From the NCBI RefSeq assembly GCF_013350005.1, contig NZ_JABVWW010000014.1:26405-90404 (forward strand): a stretch of DNA of 64,000 nt, written 5' to 3'. This document shows positions 1 to 8,750 of this stretch, in pieces. Under the pieces are notes generated by a model that was not told the DNA's origin, did not search any database, and was given only the letters and a program-made list of their open reading frames with translations. The translations under genes were made by a program, and so were the position numbers. Position 1 is the first letter of the stretch; every line of letters begins with the position of its first letter. This DNA comes from Methylocystis silviterrae. Lineage in GTDB: Bacteria; Pseudomonadota; Alphaproteobacteria; Rhizobiales; Beijerinckiaceae.

Positions 1-73
1 CGCCTAACAGACACAGCGGATCCATCTCCAGATCTGCTAAATTTATTTTCCCGCATTTGCAAAGGAGCGAAGG

Positions 74-1204
74 TTGAAACTCCCTCCATTTCGCGTCGCG
101 CTCATCGTTCTTCTTGGAGTCGCTTTCGCGTGGCTGCAGTTTGCGGAGCCGGCCAGCCCGCCGCCCGCGCAGATCGACTGGCGCGAGGACGGCCAGCTGC
201 ATGTATTTTTCTCGCCCGACTGTCCGCATTGCCATGAAGCCATCGAGTTTCTCAAACAGCGGCGCAAAATCGCTTACGTGCTACATGACATTTCAAAGCC
301 GTCGAGCGAGGCGCTCTTTCGTAGAGTGGTGAAGCACTACGGCATAGAAGACCCAGCCGTTCCCCTCTTCGTGCGCGGCTCGCGCTATGTCATCGGCTTT
401 GACTCAGCGCAAACCACTGGGCGCGAAATTCTCGCGCTGCTTTCCGGCCAGGAAACTGGCGCGCGACGCGCCGCCGAATCGAAAATCATCATTCCTCTCA
501 TCGGCGAAGTCGATCCGACGCATCATTCCCTTCTCGCGCTGACAGCGCTCATGGGTTTGTCCGACGGGTTCAATCCGTGCGCGATGTGGGTGCTGATCTA
601 CCTGATATCTCTCATCGTGAATATTCAGGATCGACGAAAAATCTGGTGGTTGGTAGGCACGTTCGTGCTCGCTTCAGGAGTCCTGTACTTCCTGTTCATG
701 ACCGCATGGCTCAACACTTTTCTTTTCATTGGATATATTCGTCCGCTCACGCAACTCATCGCGCTGACGGCCATCGGTTTCGGCCTCGACCATCTCATCG
801 GCGTCGCAAGGGCGCGCGGAGAGGTCGTCTGCGAAGTGGGCGACCTGGAGCAGCGCCAGCGCACGATGCAATGGGGACACAAGATCGTCGCCGCGCCCGT
901 AGGGATCGCCAGCCTCGTCATGGTGATTGCGCTGGCCTTCGCGGTGAACGCGATCGAATTCATCTGCTCTGCAGCATTGCCGGCGATCTACACGCACCTG
1001 CTTGCGTTGACCGATCTGCCGATCGCCCTGCACTATGCCTACATCGGGCTCTATGTCGCCTTTTTCATGCTGGACGATCTCATCATCTTCGGATTAGCGG
1101 CCTTCGCCGTGCAGAAAATTGTCAATACCCGCTACGCCGCCATCAGCCGCCTGATCGGCGGAGTCGTTCTCATTGGCCTCGGCGGTTGGATGCTGGCGCG
1201 TTGA
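74..1204 (+). CDS. Thioredoxin-like domain fused to a DsbD-like membrane domain
   Basis: 376 aa. Residues about 7-25 form an N-terminal signal or anchor. A thioredoxin/glutaredoxin-like domain follows with a CPHC redox motif near residue 50. From about residue 150 there are at least six hydrophobic segments, with a Cys in the first one (DGFNPCAMW) and another in a later one (EFICSAALP), as in DsbD/CcdA thiol transporters. The likely role is moving reductant across the inner membrane to periplasmic disulfides; this is inferred from architecture. The TTG start is chosen because an AAGGAG-type site lies just upstream. The partner upstream lies outside the window. Confidence 0.75.
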   Translation: MKLPPFRVALIVLLGVAFAWLQFAEPASPPPAQIDWREDGQLHVFFSPDCPHCHEAIEFLKQRRKIAYVLHDISKPSSEALFRRVVKHYGIEDPAVPLFVRGSRYVIGFDSAQTTGREILALLSGQETGARRAAESKIIIPLIGEVDPTHHSLLALTALMGLSDGFNPCAMWVLIYLISLIVNIQDRRKIWWLVGTFVLASGVLYFLFMTAWLNTFLFIGYIRPLTQLIALTAIGFGLDHLIGVARARGEVVCEVGDLEQRQRTMQWGHKIVAAPVGIASLVMVIALAFAVNAIEFICSAALPAIYTHLLALTDLPIALHYAYIGLYVAFFMLDDLIIFGLAAFAVQKIVNTRYAAISRLIGGVVLIGLGGWMLAR

Positions 1205-1317
1205 CGAGGGACCGCTGTCGCTCTCAACGATCATGTTCAACGCGAGCCAATGATCCAGGCGAGGCCGTGGCGATAGCGGCAAGACCCCGTGCAACCGCAC
1301 TGCAAGGAAGAGAGCGC

Positions 1318-1731
1318 TCATACACCGGATCGACGCTCCGCACAGCGACGGAACGCCGGGAGGTGGCGCTGTTGCGAAGCCTGTTGAAGCCGCGTCAAGA
1401 CGTCGCGAACTCTCGCGTCGCTCACTTGCGCCAAAAGCCGCGCATACATCGCGGCGTTCTCGATCTCCGCCTCGACTCCCGCTTTGCACGCTTCGGCAAG
1501 ACTCGAGGGCGCCGGGACCTGACCCGCCCATCTGTCCTTCGGCGGCTCGATGCCGAAGCGTTCAAAAAGACGGAGAAGCGCGTTCGCGTGGCGCTCTTCG
1601 GCTTCGATGATATTCACAAAAGGTCTGACCGGCCCGAATCTGTCAATCACGCCTTGATAGGTCGCGCGAGCCTTGTACTCGTCGTCGAGCGCCTCACGCA
1701 GCGCTCCGATCGTCTTTTCGTCAACGGACAT
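1318..1731 (-). CDS. Ferritin-like domain protein (DUF2202-like)
   Basis: 137 aa, almost wholly helical. Glu/His pairs typical of a four-helix di-iron bundle are visible: EYKARATYQ near residue 18, EAEERHANAL near 43 and EAEIENAAMY near 88. Short ferritin-like proteins of this kind are known as soluble iron or peroxide-handling proteins, but the function here is not shown. It is a single gene facing away from its neighbours, with a 20-bp tandem repeat about 30 bp upstream of its start. The last ~15 residues (RRCAERRSGV) are basic and look less conserved. Confidence 0.7.
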   Translation of the reverse strand: MSVDEKTIGALREALDDEYKARATYQGVIDRFGPVRPFVNIIEAEERHANALLRLFERFGIEPPKDRWAGQVPAPSSLAEACKAGVEAEIENAAMYARLLAQVSDARVRDVLTRLQQASQQRHLPAFRRCAERRSGV

Positions 1732-1760
1732 GCTGTCTTCTCCAACTTAGTGGTTTCAAT

Positions 1761-1800
1761 TCAAATGGCGGCCATGAGTTTCAAATGGCGGCCATGAGCT
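1761..1800. repeat. 20-bp tandem direct repeat
   Basis: Two adjacent 20-base units (1761-1780 and 1781-1800) that differ at a single base near the end. Each contains GGCGGCCATGAG. They lie in the intergenic region between the ferritin-like gene and the next gene and could be a local duplication or a protein-binding site. Confidence 0.7.
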
Positions 1801-1985
1801 CAAGACCAAGAAGGCGTGACAACAAGTAGCGACGACCGCACCAGCAGTGAGGCGTCGATTCGCCACGGCGGCGTTCGCCGTATTCGGCCAGCCGCGCGCT
1901 TGAAGTTCCGCGATCCGGGCCCTTATCCATCAGATACGGCGCGGTTTGCGCTCGCCGGACAGCCCTTTTTCAAGGAGACGCATTA

Positions 1986-2546
1986 ATGACAATCGAAGAA
2001 GAACTGAGTCAGACGCGCGAGGTCGTTGGCGTCTTCAACGACGCTGGCGCGCTCCAAGAGGCCATCGACGATCTGATGTCGTCGGGGTTCGATCGCGCTG
2101 AGATCAGTCTGCTCGCAAGCGAGGAGGCCGTCGATGAGAAGCTCGGTCATAAATACAAGAAGGTCACCGAGCTTGAAGACGTGGAGGCCGCGCCGCGGAC
2201 GCATTACGTGTCGGTGGAATCGATCGGCGATGCGCAAGGCGGCGTGATCGGCGGGCTGGTGTATGTCGGCGCCGGCGCGGCGATCAGCGCCATATTCGCG
2301 TCGGGCGGCGCCCTGGCCACCGTGATCGCGGGCGCGCTGCTCGCGGGAGGAAGCGCCGGCGTGCTCGGCGCGGCCTTGGCCAGGCTGATCGGCGAACATC
2401 ACGCGAAACACCTCGAAGAACAGCTGCGCCACGGCGGCTTGCTCCTCTGGGTGCGGACCTGGGACGCCGAGCGCGAACGTAAGGCAAAGGAGATTTTGGC
2501 GCGCCATTCCGGGCGCGATGTCCACGCCCATACCGTGAAGCCCTAG
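1986..2546 (+). CDS. Stress-type membrane protein with glycine-rich transmembrane hairpin
   Basis: 186 aa. An N-terminal soluble domain (residues 10-60) contains the pattern VVGVFNDAGALQEAIDDL, which resembles the general stress protein 17M/YflT fold. A Gly/Ala-rich double membrane span (residues about 78-130) and a short basic tail follow. Proteins of this layout are usually uncharacterised and stress-linked. An AAGGAG ribosome site precedes the ATG. It is convergent with ppk2 and overlaps its end by 4 bp. Confidence 0.65.
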   Translation: MTIEEELSQTREVVGVFNDAGALQEAIDDLMSSGFDRAEISLLASEEAVDEKLGHKYKKVTELEDVEAAPRTHYVSVESIGDAQGGVIGGLVYVGAGAAISAIFASGGALATVIAGALLAGGSAGVLGAALARLIGEHHAKHLEEQLRHGGLLLWVRTWDAERERKAKEILARHSGRDVHAHTVKP

Positions 2547-3550
2547 CGCGAACGCTTGCGCTTCTTCTCGATATCCATCGCAAGCGACTTGCCCAGAATG
2601 TGCTCGTCGCGGCCGATGACGTGTGCGCTGGCGCCGACGATGAGCGGATCGGGTCCGTGCACGACGCTATGATCTTTATTCGGATAATCGAGACTCGATA
2701 AAAAGTGCTGCATGCAATTAAGGCGCGCGCGCTTCTTGTCGTCCGATTTGATGACGATCCACGGCGCGTCGGCCGTGTCGGAGAAGAAGAACATCGCCTC
2801 CTTCGCCTCGGTGTAATCGTCCCATTTGTCCATCGACGCGCGATCGATCGGCGAGAGTTTCCACTGCTTCAAGGGATCGTTCATGCGCGAGCGGAAGCGG
2901 CGCTGCTGTTCCTCGCGCGTCACCGAGAACCAATATTTGTAGAGGCGAACGCCGGAATTGACGAACATGCGCTCAAGATCGGGACATTGGCGCATGAAGT
3001 CGAGATATTCGTTCGGCGTGCAGAAATTCATCACGCGCTCGACGCCGGCGCGATTGTACCAAGAGCGGTCGAAAAAAACGATCTCGCCGGCCGCCGGCAG
3101 GTGCTGGATGTAGCGCTGGAAATACCACTGGCTGCGCTCGCGCTCGGATGGCTTTTCCAAGGCGACGACCCGCGCGCCGCGCGGATTGAGATGTTCCATA
3201 AAGCGCTTGATGGTGCCGCCCTTGCCGGCGGCGTCGCGCCCCTCGAACAGCAAGACGATGCGTTGACCGGTCTCCTTCACCCAGTTTTGCGCTTTGAGGA
3301 GTTCCACCTGCAGGAGCTCCATGTGCCGCAGGTAGACCTTCTCGCTCAGGCGCGTCTTGTAGGGAAATTCTCCTGACTCAAACGCCTTCCGGACCGCCTC
3401 GGCATCAGCCCGCAGGCGGCGCACGTCCTGATATGGCGCGTGGGGATGCGCCGCGCGCTCGGCCGCTTGAACGTCCCCGGGCTCAGCCTCGACTTTGCGA
3501 CCTGGAGCCTCCACGCCGGTCTCGGCGGCGGCGTTGACGGTTTCATCCAT
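2543..3550 (-). CDS. ppk2: Polyphosphate kinase 2 (PPK2 family)
   Basis: 335 aa. Cytosolic enzyme that transfers phosphate between polyphosphate and nucleoside phosphates. Walker A GRDAAGKGG is at residues 104-112. The Walker B/lid segment FFDRSWYNRAGVERVM and the downstream IDRASMDKWDDY region are typical of PPK2. The first ~40 residues are a variable extension. The length is a little above the usual ~300 aa for single-domain PPK2. The start is supported by GGAG six bases upstream of ATG. It is divergent from the PpiD-like gene. Confidence 0.92.
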   Translation of the reverse strand: MDETVNAAAETGVEAPGRKVEAEPGDVQAAERAAHPHAPYQDVRRLRADAEAVRKAFESGEFPYKTRLSEKVYLRHMELLQVELLKAQNWVKETGQRIVLLFEGRDAAGKGGTIKRFMEHLNPRGARVVALEKPSERERSQWYFQRYIQHLPAAGEIVFFDRSWYNRAGVERVMNFCTPNEYLDFMRQCPDLERMFVNSGVRLYKYWFSVTREEQQRRFRSRMNDPLKQWKLSPIDRASMDKWDDYTEAKEAMFFFSDTADAPWIVIKSDDKKRARLNCMQHFLSSLDYPNKDHSVVHGPDPLIVGASAHVIGRDEHILGKSLAMDIEKKRKRSR

Positions 3551-3767
3551 TATCGGCTCCGGTTTTCGGCGCGCGCTCCGATCTGGAACTGCTCAGGCGG
3601 GAATTCTGATCGGGGGGAGACTGCAGGCATTCGAAACACAGGGCAATAGCGCATTTCGACGCTTCGGCAGTTCCGTGCGGAGCGCATTGCCACGCGCCCG
3701 CCCCCTCCCTATAGTCCGCCGCCAAAACCGGGAAGCCGGATCCAACGCACCCAAGGAAGCAATACCC

Positions 3768-5675
3768 ATGCTAGAAGGCCTGCGCGTCGCCTCGCAGAAC
3801 TGGATCGGCCGCACCATCATGGCGCTTGTCATGGGCGTCATCGTCATCAGTTTCTCGATCTGGGGCGTCGGAGACGTGTTTCGCGGCATGACGGCCCAGC
3901 GGCTCGCCCGCGTCGGCAGCGGCGAAGTCACGGTCGAAACCTATCGCAGCGCCTATCAAAACGAGCTCCGCCGCATTCAGCAGCGGATGCGGCGCGCGAT
4001 CACCAATGAGGAAGCCCATCAGTCAGGACTGGATCTGCAGATCCTGGAGCGCCTGATCACCGAGATCGCGCTCGACCAAAAGGCGCAGCAGCTCGGACTG
4101 GCCGCAAGCGACGAGACCACCCAGCGACTGCTCGCGTCTGAAAAGGTGTTTCAGGGCCCCGACGGCAAATTCGACGCCGTGCGGTTCAAGCAGATCGCCA
4201 ATGACTCCGGCTTCACCGAGCGCGGCTTCGTCGCGGATCAGAAGAACGTTTACCTGCGCAAGATGATTACCGACATCGCCGTCGCCGGAGTGGAGCCGCC
4301 GAAGTTGATGGTCGAGGCGATTTATCGCTTCCGCAATGAATCGCGAACGATCGACTACATCATTCTGCCGCCGTCGCTGGTCGGCGCCGCGGCGACGCCA
4401 TCCGACGAAGAGCTGAAAAAATACTTCGACGAGCGCGAGCAGACCTTCCGCGCCAAAGAGTACCGCAAGCTGACGGCGCTGGTCGTCAGCCCTTCCACGG
4501 TCGGGAAGCCGGAGAGCGTGCCTGCCGAGCAGGTGCGCAAGCTTTACGACGAGGTCAAATCTAAGCGCTACGGAACGCCGGAAAAGCGTGATGTGCGGCA
4601 GATCGTGTTCAAGACCGACACCGAAGCTGAAGCCGCGCTCGCCAAGCTCAAAGCCGGCGCGGATATCGACGCAATGGCGGCCGAACTCAAACTCAATCCC
4701 AAGGACGTCAACCTCGGCCTCGTCGAGCAGCGCGACTTCGGCGACCCCAAGGTCGGAGCGGCCGTTTTTGCGCTTCCCGAGCCGGGGCTGACCGAACCGG
4801 TTCATACCGCCTTCGGCGCCGTCGTGTCCCAGGTCAGGAGCATTGCCCCGGCAGTCTACAACAAGACTTTCGAGCAGGCCGAGCCGGAACTGCGCGCGGA
4901 AATCGCCGCCCAGGGCGCCATGCCTGAAGTGCGCCGGCTCCATGAGGCCATCGAGGATCAGCGCGCCTCCGGCAAGACGCTCGCCGAATCCGCAAATGCG
5001 GTCGGGCTGGAGACGCAGGTCTATGACGGCGTCGACGATGCAGGCAATGATCGCAGCGGCAAGCCGATCGCTGGCCTTCCTGCCGGTCCAGACCTCGTGA
5101 AGGCCGCCTTCGCATCGGACATCGGCGTCGACAACGATACTGTGGCGACGCGTGACGGCGGCTACGTTTGGTACGAGGTTAACGGCATCGAGCCCGCGCG
5201 GCAGAAGACATTTGAAGAGGTGAAGCAGGCGGTCGCCGACGCCATGCGCAGCGACGCGGCGCAAAAGGCGCTCTCTGCTAAAGCCGACGAAATCGTCGCC
5301 AAGCTGAACGCGGGCCGGCCGATCGAAGACGTCGCCAAGGAAGTGGGCGTTCAGACTCAGCGCGCCAATGACGTGAAGCGCGAGGCGCGTCCCGACTTCA
5401 ACACCAACGTCATCGTTCGATTCTTCGATGTGGCGCCGCGCAACGCCGGCTCCGCCGTCGTCGACAATGGGCGGCTGGTGTTTTTCGTGCGCGACTCGAC
5501 GACTCCCGTATTCGACCCGAACTCGATCGAAGCGAAGACGATCGCCGAACAACTGAAGCCTGCATTTCACAATGACCTGCTGGAGCAATATGTCGGCGGC
5601 CTCGAGAAGGCGCTCGGCGTCGATATCAACCAGAAGGCCTTGGAAGCCGCGACCGGAGCGGAACCCGACAAGTGA
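3768..5675 (+). CDS. PpiD/SurA-type periplasmic peptidyl-prolyl isomerase
   Basis: 635 aa. One N-terminal membrane anchor (residues about 13-31) puts the rest in the periplasm. A SurA-N-like chaperone region covers roughly 35-180, and a degenerate parvulin domain lies near 265-360 with the repeats RQIVFKTDTEAEA and RDFGDPKVGAAVF. A second long helical chaperone region follows. The ORF is open for 91 codons further upstream, but the ATG at 3768 is the first that starts directly with the conserved MLEGLR anchor sequence. It overlaps trpE by 4 bp (GTGA), so the two are translationally coupled. Confidence 0.88.
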   Translation: MLEGLRVASQNWIGRTIMALVMGVIVISFSIWGVGDVFRGMTAQRLARVGSGEVTVETYRSAYQNELRRIQQRMRRAITNEEAHQSGLDLQILERLITEIALDQKAQQLGLAASDETTQRLLASEKVFQGPDGKFDAVRFKQIANDSGFTERGFVADQKNVYLRKMITDIAVAGVEPPKLMVEAIYRFRNESRTIDYIILPPSLVGAAATPSDEELKKYFDEREQTFRAKEYRKLTALVVSPSTVGKPESVPAEQVRKLYDEVKSKRYGTPEKRDVRQIVFKTDTEAEAALAKLKAGADIDAMAAELKLNPKDVNLGLVEQRDFGDPKVGAAVFALPEPGLTEPVHTAFGAVVSQVRSIAPAVYNKTFEQAEPELRAEIAAQGAMPEVRRLHEAIEDQRASGKTLAESANAVGLETQVYDGVDDAGNDRSGKPIAGLPAGPDLVKAAFASDIGVDNDTVATRDGGYVWYEVNGIEPARQKTFEEVKQAVADAMRSDAAQKALSAKADEIVAKLNAGRPIEDVAKEVGVQTQRANDVKREARPDFNTNVIVRFFDVAPRNAGSAVVDNGRLVFFVRDSTTPVFDPNSIEAKTIAEQLKPAFHNDLLEQYVGGLEKALGVDINQKALEAATGAEPDK

Positions 5676-7201
5676 GCGGCGCGCTGTTTGAGCCCGACTT
5701 CGACGCCTTCCGCGCCGAATACGACGCTGATCGGCCACAGCTGGTCGTGACGCGGCTGGTCGCCGATCTCGAAACGCCGGTCTCCGCCTATCTCAAGCTC
5801 ACGCGCGATCGGCGCGGCGCTGCTTTTCTGCTCGAATCCGTCGAAGGCGGCGCCGCTCGCGGCCGCTACTCGATGATCGGCCTCGACCCAGACGTGATCT
5901 TTCGCGTTGTCGGCGAGAGGGCGGACATCAATCGCGCCGCGCTCGACGACGCGAGCGTCTTTACGCCTTGCGAGGCGGCGCCGCTCGTCGCCTTGCGTCA
6001 GCTCATCGCCGAATCCGCCGTGCCGCAGGCCGTGCGGCTGCCGCCGATGGCGGCGGGTGTCTTCGGCTATCTCGGCTATGACATGGTGCGCCAGATGGAG
6101 CGCCTCGCGCCGGCCAAGGAAGACAGGATCGGCGCGCCTGACGCGCTTTTCGTGCGTCCGACGGTCATGATCGTCTTTGACACGGTTCGCGACGAAATCT
6201 CCATTGTCACGCCCGCTCGGCCAAAAGCCGGCGTTGCGGCGAAGGCGGCCTATGAAGCGGCGCTCGCGCGCCTCGACAAGGTCGTCGCGACGCTGGAGGC
6301 GCCGCTGGAGCATCGCGACGGCGGGGCCGACGTACAGCTTCTCGCTCAGGAGCCGGTTTCCAATACGCCGCCATCGCGTTTTCTGGAGATGGTCGAGCGC
6401 GCGAAAGAATACATTCGCGCCGGCGACATCTTCCAGGTCGTGCTGTCGCAGCGGTTCACCGCGCCTTTCGCTTTGCCCGCCTTTGCGCTCTATCGCGCGT
6501 TGCGCCGCGTGAACCCGGCGCCCTTTTTATGCTTTCTCGATTTCGGCGAATTCCAGATCGTCTGTTCGAGTCCCGAGATCCTCGTGCGCGTCGCCGAAGC
6601 CAAGGTGACGATTCGCCCGATCGCCGGCACGCGCTGGCGCAGCGAGGTGACGGCGGAGGACGAGCGTCTGGCGGCGGATCTCCTCGCCGACGAAAAGGAG
6701 CGCGCCGAACATCTGATGCTGCTCGATCTCGGCCGCAACGACGTTGGCCGCGTCGCAAAGACGGGCACGGTGCGCGTCACCGACAGTTTCACCATCGAGC
6801 GCTACAGTCACGTGATGCACATCGTCTCCAATGTTGAAGGCGAGCTCGATTCGCGCCACGATTGCATCGATGCGCTCGCCGCGGGGTTTCCTGCCGGCAC
6901 TGTGTCCGGCGCGCCGAAAGTGCGCGCCATGGAGATTATCGACGAGCTCGAGACCGACAAGCGCGGAATCTACGGCGGCTGCATCGGCTATTTCGGCGCC
7001 GGCGGTCAAATGGACACCTGCATCGTGCTGCGCACGGCGATCGTGAAGGACGGCAAGATGCATGTGCAGGCAGGCGCTGGCGTCGTCTACGACAGCGAAC
7101 CGGAATATGAACACCGCGAATGCGTCAACAAGGCGAAGGCGCTTTTCCGCGCCGCCGAGGAAGCAGTTCGCTTCGCAACGCGCGCGCGGCGGGGGCAGTA
7201 G
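5672..7201 (+). CDS. trpE: Anthranilate synthase component I
   Basis: 509 aa. Converts chorismate plus ammonia to anthranilate, the first step of tryptophan synthesis, together with TrpG. The N-terminal regulatory domain includes LLESVEGG. The chorismate-binding domain shows IAGTRWR, LLDLGRNDVGRV and PAGTVSGAPKVRAM, and a GAGVVYDS end segment. The GTG start overlaps the stop of the upstream chaperone gene. Its partner trpG is 2.7 kb downstream, separated by three unrelated genes. Confidence 0.96.
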   Translation: MSGALFEPDFDAFRAEYDADRPQLVVTRLVADLETPVSAYLKLTRDRRGAAFLLESVEGGAARGRYSMIGLDPDVIFRVVGERADINRAALDDASVFTPCEAAPLVALRQLIAESAVPQAVRLPPMAAGVFGYLGYDMVRQMERLAPAKEDRIGAPDALFVRPTVMIVFDTVRDEISIVTPARPKAGVAAKAAYEAALARLDKVVATLEAPLEHRDGGADVQLLAQEPVSNTPPSRFLEMVERAKEYIRAGDIFQVVLSQRFTAPFALPAFALYRALRRVNPAPFLCFLDFGEFQIVCSSPEILVRVAEAKVTIRPIAGTRWRSEVTAEDERLAADLLADEKERAEHLMLLDLGRNDVGRVAKTGTVRVTDSFTIERYSHVMHIVSNVEGELDSRHDCIDALAAGFPAGTVSGAPKVRAMEIIDELETDKRGIYGGCIGYFGAGGQMDTCIVLRTAIVKDGKMHVQAGAGVVYDSEPEYEHRECVNKAKALFRAAEEAVRFATRARRGQ

Positions 7202-7250
7202 CCATTTCCGCCAAAGCGCACGGACAGCGAAACAAACGGCGGCGCATCTG

Positions 7251-7757
7251 ATGGACGGCCCAACGATCTACGACGACGGCGACGATCCCTACCGCGCAAT
7301 TCGCGTCGGCGAACCGAATGGCGGCGACGCCGCCAAATGGGGCGTGCTGCTCTCGCGCTTCATGCGCATCGTCGCGTTATTTTGGCTTGTGCAAGGCTTG
7401 ATGCAGTGGCGGATCATTCTCGCTGCGGAGCGCTCGATCTTTGAAACCATGCCGCAGAGCGCAGCCTCCGCCGTTATTTTCTTCGCGGTGCTCGATCTCA
7501 TCGCCGGCGTCGGCCTGTGGCTGGCGACGCCCTGGGGCGGCGTGTTGTGGCTGCTCGTTGCAAGCGCGCAGATTTTTCTTACGCTCAGCATGCCCGGATT
7601 CTTCACCGGCGGCTATTGGCTGATCGGCGTCAACGCCGTGCTGATCGCCATGTATTTCGGGCTGACCTTCGAGGCCGGACGCGACGTCGAGGCGCAGCAC
7701 ATGCGCGAACGCCGCCGTCGCCGCAGATTTGACAGGAAAACGCCAAAAAATTCCTGA
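7251..7757 (+). CDS. DUF6163-like four-helix membrane protein
   Basis: 168 aa with about four transmembrane segments between residues 38 and 140 and a very basic C-terminus (RERRRRRRFDRK). Function unknown. The ATG at 7251 is preferred over upstream in-frame starts, which would lie inside trpE. Proteins of this type sit beside ldtR in many Hyphomicrobiales, as here; the family name rests on that context and on the sequence pattern. Confidence 0.7.
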   Translation: MDGPTIYDDGDDPYRAIRVGEPNGGDAAKWGVLLSRFMRIVALFWLVQGLMQWRIILAAERSIFETMPQSAASAVIFFAVLDLIAGVGLWLATPWGGVLWLLVASAQIFLTLSMPGFFTGGYWLIGVNAVLIAMYFGLTFEAGRDVEAQHMRERRRRRRFDRKTPKNS

Positions 7758-7923
7758 TCCGCAAGGTTTGTTTGAAGAATCATTAGCGTAAATCGAACCT
7801 TTAAATTCATCCATCATTCACCGCAAACAGCCCTATCGCGGTAAACGCGGGATTCAGGCTGTTGTTTAAACCGCCTTTCATCTGCGTCGATCTAATTTGG
7901 TTTCATCGAAGGCCGATCAAGAG

Positions 7924-8466
7924 ATGCGCGACGCATCCGCTGTGATGGAGAAGACGATGAGCGCCATGATGAAGACCGCCCCGCAGGCTCGCGAGGATCG
8001 CGCCAGCGAGATCCGACCGGTTTATCTCGAAGCGCTCACGCTCGTCGAACGCCTTCACCGCCGTCTGCTAGACGTCATCAAGGACGAATTCGACCGCCGG
8101 GATCTTGGCGACGTCAATTCCGTGCAGGCGCTGCTCCTTTACAACATCGGCGACAAGGAGTTGACCGCGAGCGAATTGCGCACGCGCGGCTATTACCTCG
8201 GCTCCAATGTTTCATACAACGTCAAGAAGCTCGTCGACATGGGCTATATGCATCATGCGCGCTCGCGCCTTGATCGGCGTTCGGTGCGCATCAGCCTGAC
8301 TCCGAAGGGCAAGCAAATTCACGATATCGTTGCGCAGCTTTATGAGAAGCACGCGCTGACGGTCGAGCAGATCGGCGGCGTCACCTGCGACGAGTTTCGC
8401 ACCCTCAATACGTCGCTTTCACGGCTGGAGCGCTTCTGGACCGACCAGGTCCGCTATCGTCTCTGA
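7924..8466 (+). CDS. ldtR: MarR-family transcriptional regulator, LdtR type
   Basis: About 180 aa. The winged-helix domain includes ELTASELRTRGYYLGSNVSY (recognition region) and a wing, RSRLDRRSVRISLTPKG. LdtR-type regulators are known in Rhizobiales to control L,D-transpeptidase and cell-envelope genes. A TTG at 7897 gives nine more residues; ATG 7924 is preferred because it has an AAGG about 11 bases upstream, but the choice is not certain. A strong terminator follows at 8509-8547. Confidence 0.82.
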   Translation: MRDASAVMEKTMSAMMKTAPQAREDRASEIRPVYLEALTLVERLHRRLLDVIKDEFDRRDLGDVNSVQALLLYNIGDKELTASELRTRGYYLGSNVSYNVKKLVDMGYMHHARSRLDRRSVRISLTPKGKQIHDIVAQLYEKHALTVEQIGGVTCDEFRTLNTSLSRLERFWTDQVRYRL

Positions 8467-8508
8467 CGCGATCTCGCTTTCTTCTCGTCTCTCAACTGTT
8501 GTCTCTAT

Positions 8509-8547
8509 CGCCGGCAAGCGCCCCAGGGCCGCTTCGCCGGCGTTTTT
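8509..8547 (+). terminator. Rho-independent terminator after ldtR
   Basis: CGCCGGC at 8509-8515 pairs with GCCGGCG at 8536-8542. An inner AAGCG/CGCTT stem extends the hairpin, and TTTTT follows directly at 8543-8547. Confidence 0.85.
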
Positions 8548-8565
8548 CGTTTGCGTCCCCGCGCT

Positions 8566-8692
8566 TAGAGCAGGTTGCGAAAAAGTTGACAGACTTTTTC
8601 GATGAGAACCTGCTCCAACATTTTGATTTTGAGCGCTGCCTTATCGATCACATGATCCATGTGAGCATCCATGTGAGCGGGAAGCGCTCTAG
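8566..8692. repeat. Interspersed palindromic repeat (AGAGCAGGTT type)
   Basis: GAGCAGGTT (8568-8576) and AACCTGCTC (8607-8615) enclose an inner inverted repeat, CGAAAAAGT / ACTTTTTCG. The unit continues through TTTTGATTTTGAGCG to GAAGCGCTCTAG. This sequence type is familiar as a dispersed intergenic element in Alphaproteobacteria. With the terminator it fills the 284-bp gap between ldtR and the protease gene; no ORF is seen here. Confidence 0.7.
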
Positions 8693-8750
8693 CGCAAACC
8701 GTCGCTCAGTCCTATCTTACCGGCTGTTAACCACGACGGCAGGAGCTCAA

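Noticed and set aside
577..1797. 406-codon plus-strand frame overlapping the thioredoxin-like gene and the ferritin-like gene
   Set aside because: Arg/His-rich shadow of two real genes on opposite strands.
4023..5738. 571-codon open frame on the minus strand opposite the PpiD-like gene
   Set aside because: Shadow of a GC-rich gene; composition is Arg/Gly/Asp-heavy with no domain pattern, while the plus strand carries clear PpiD motifs.
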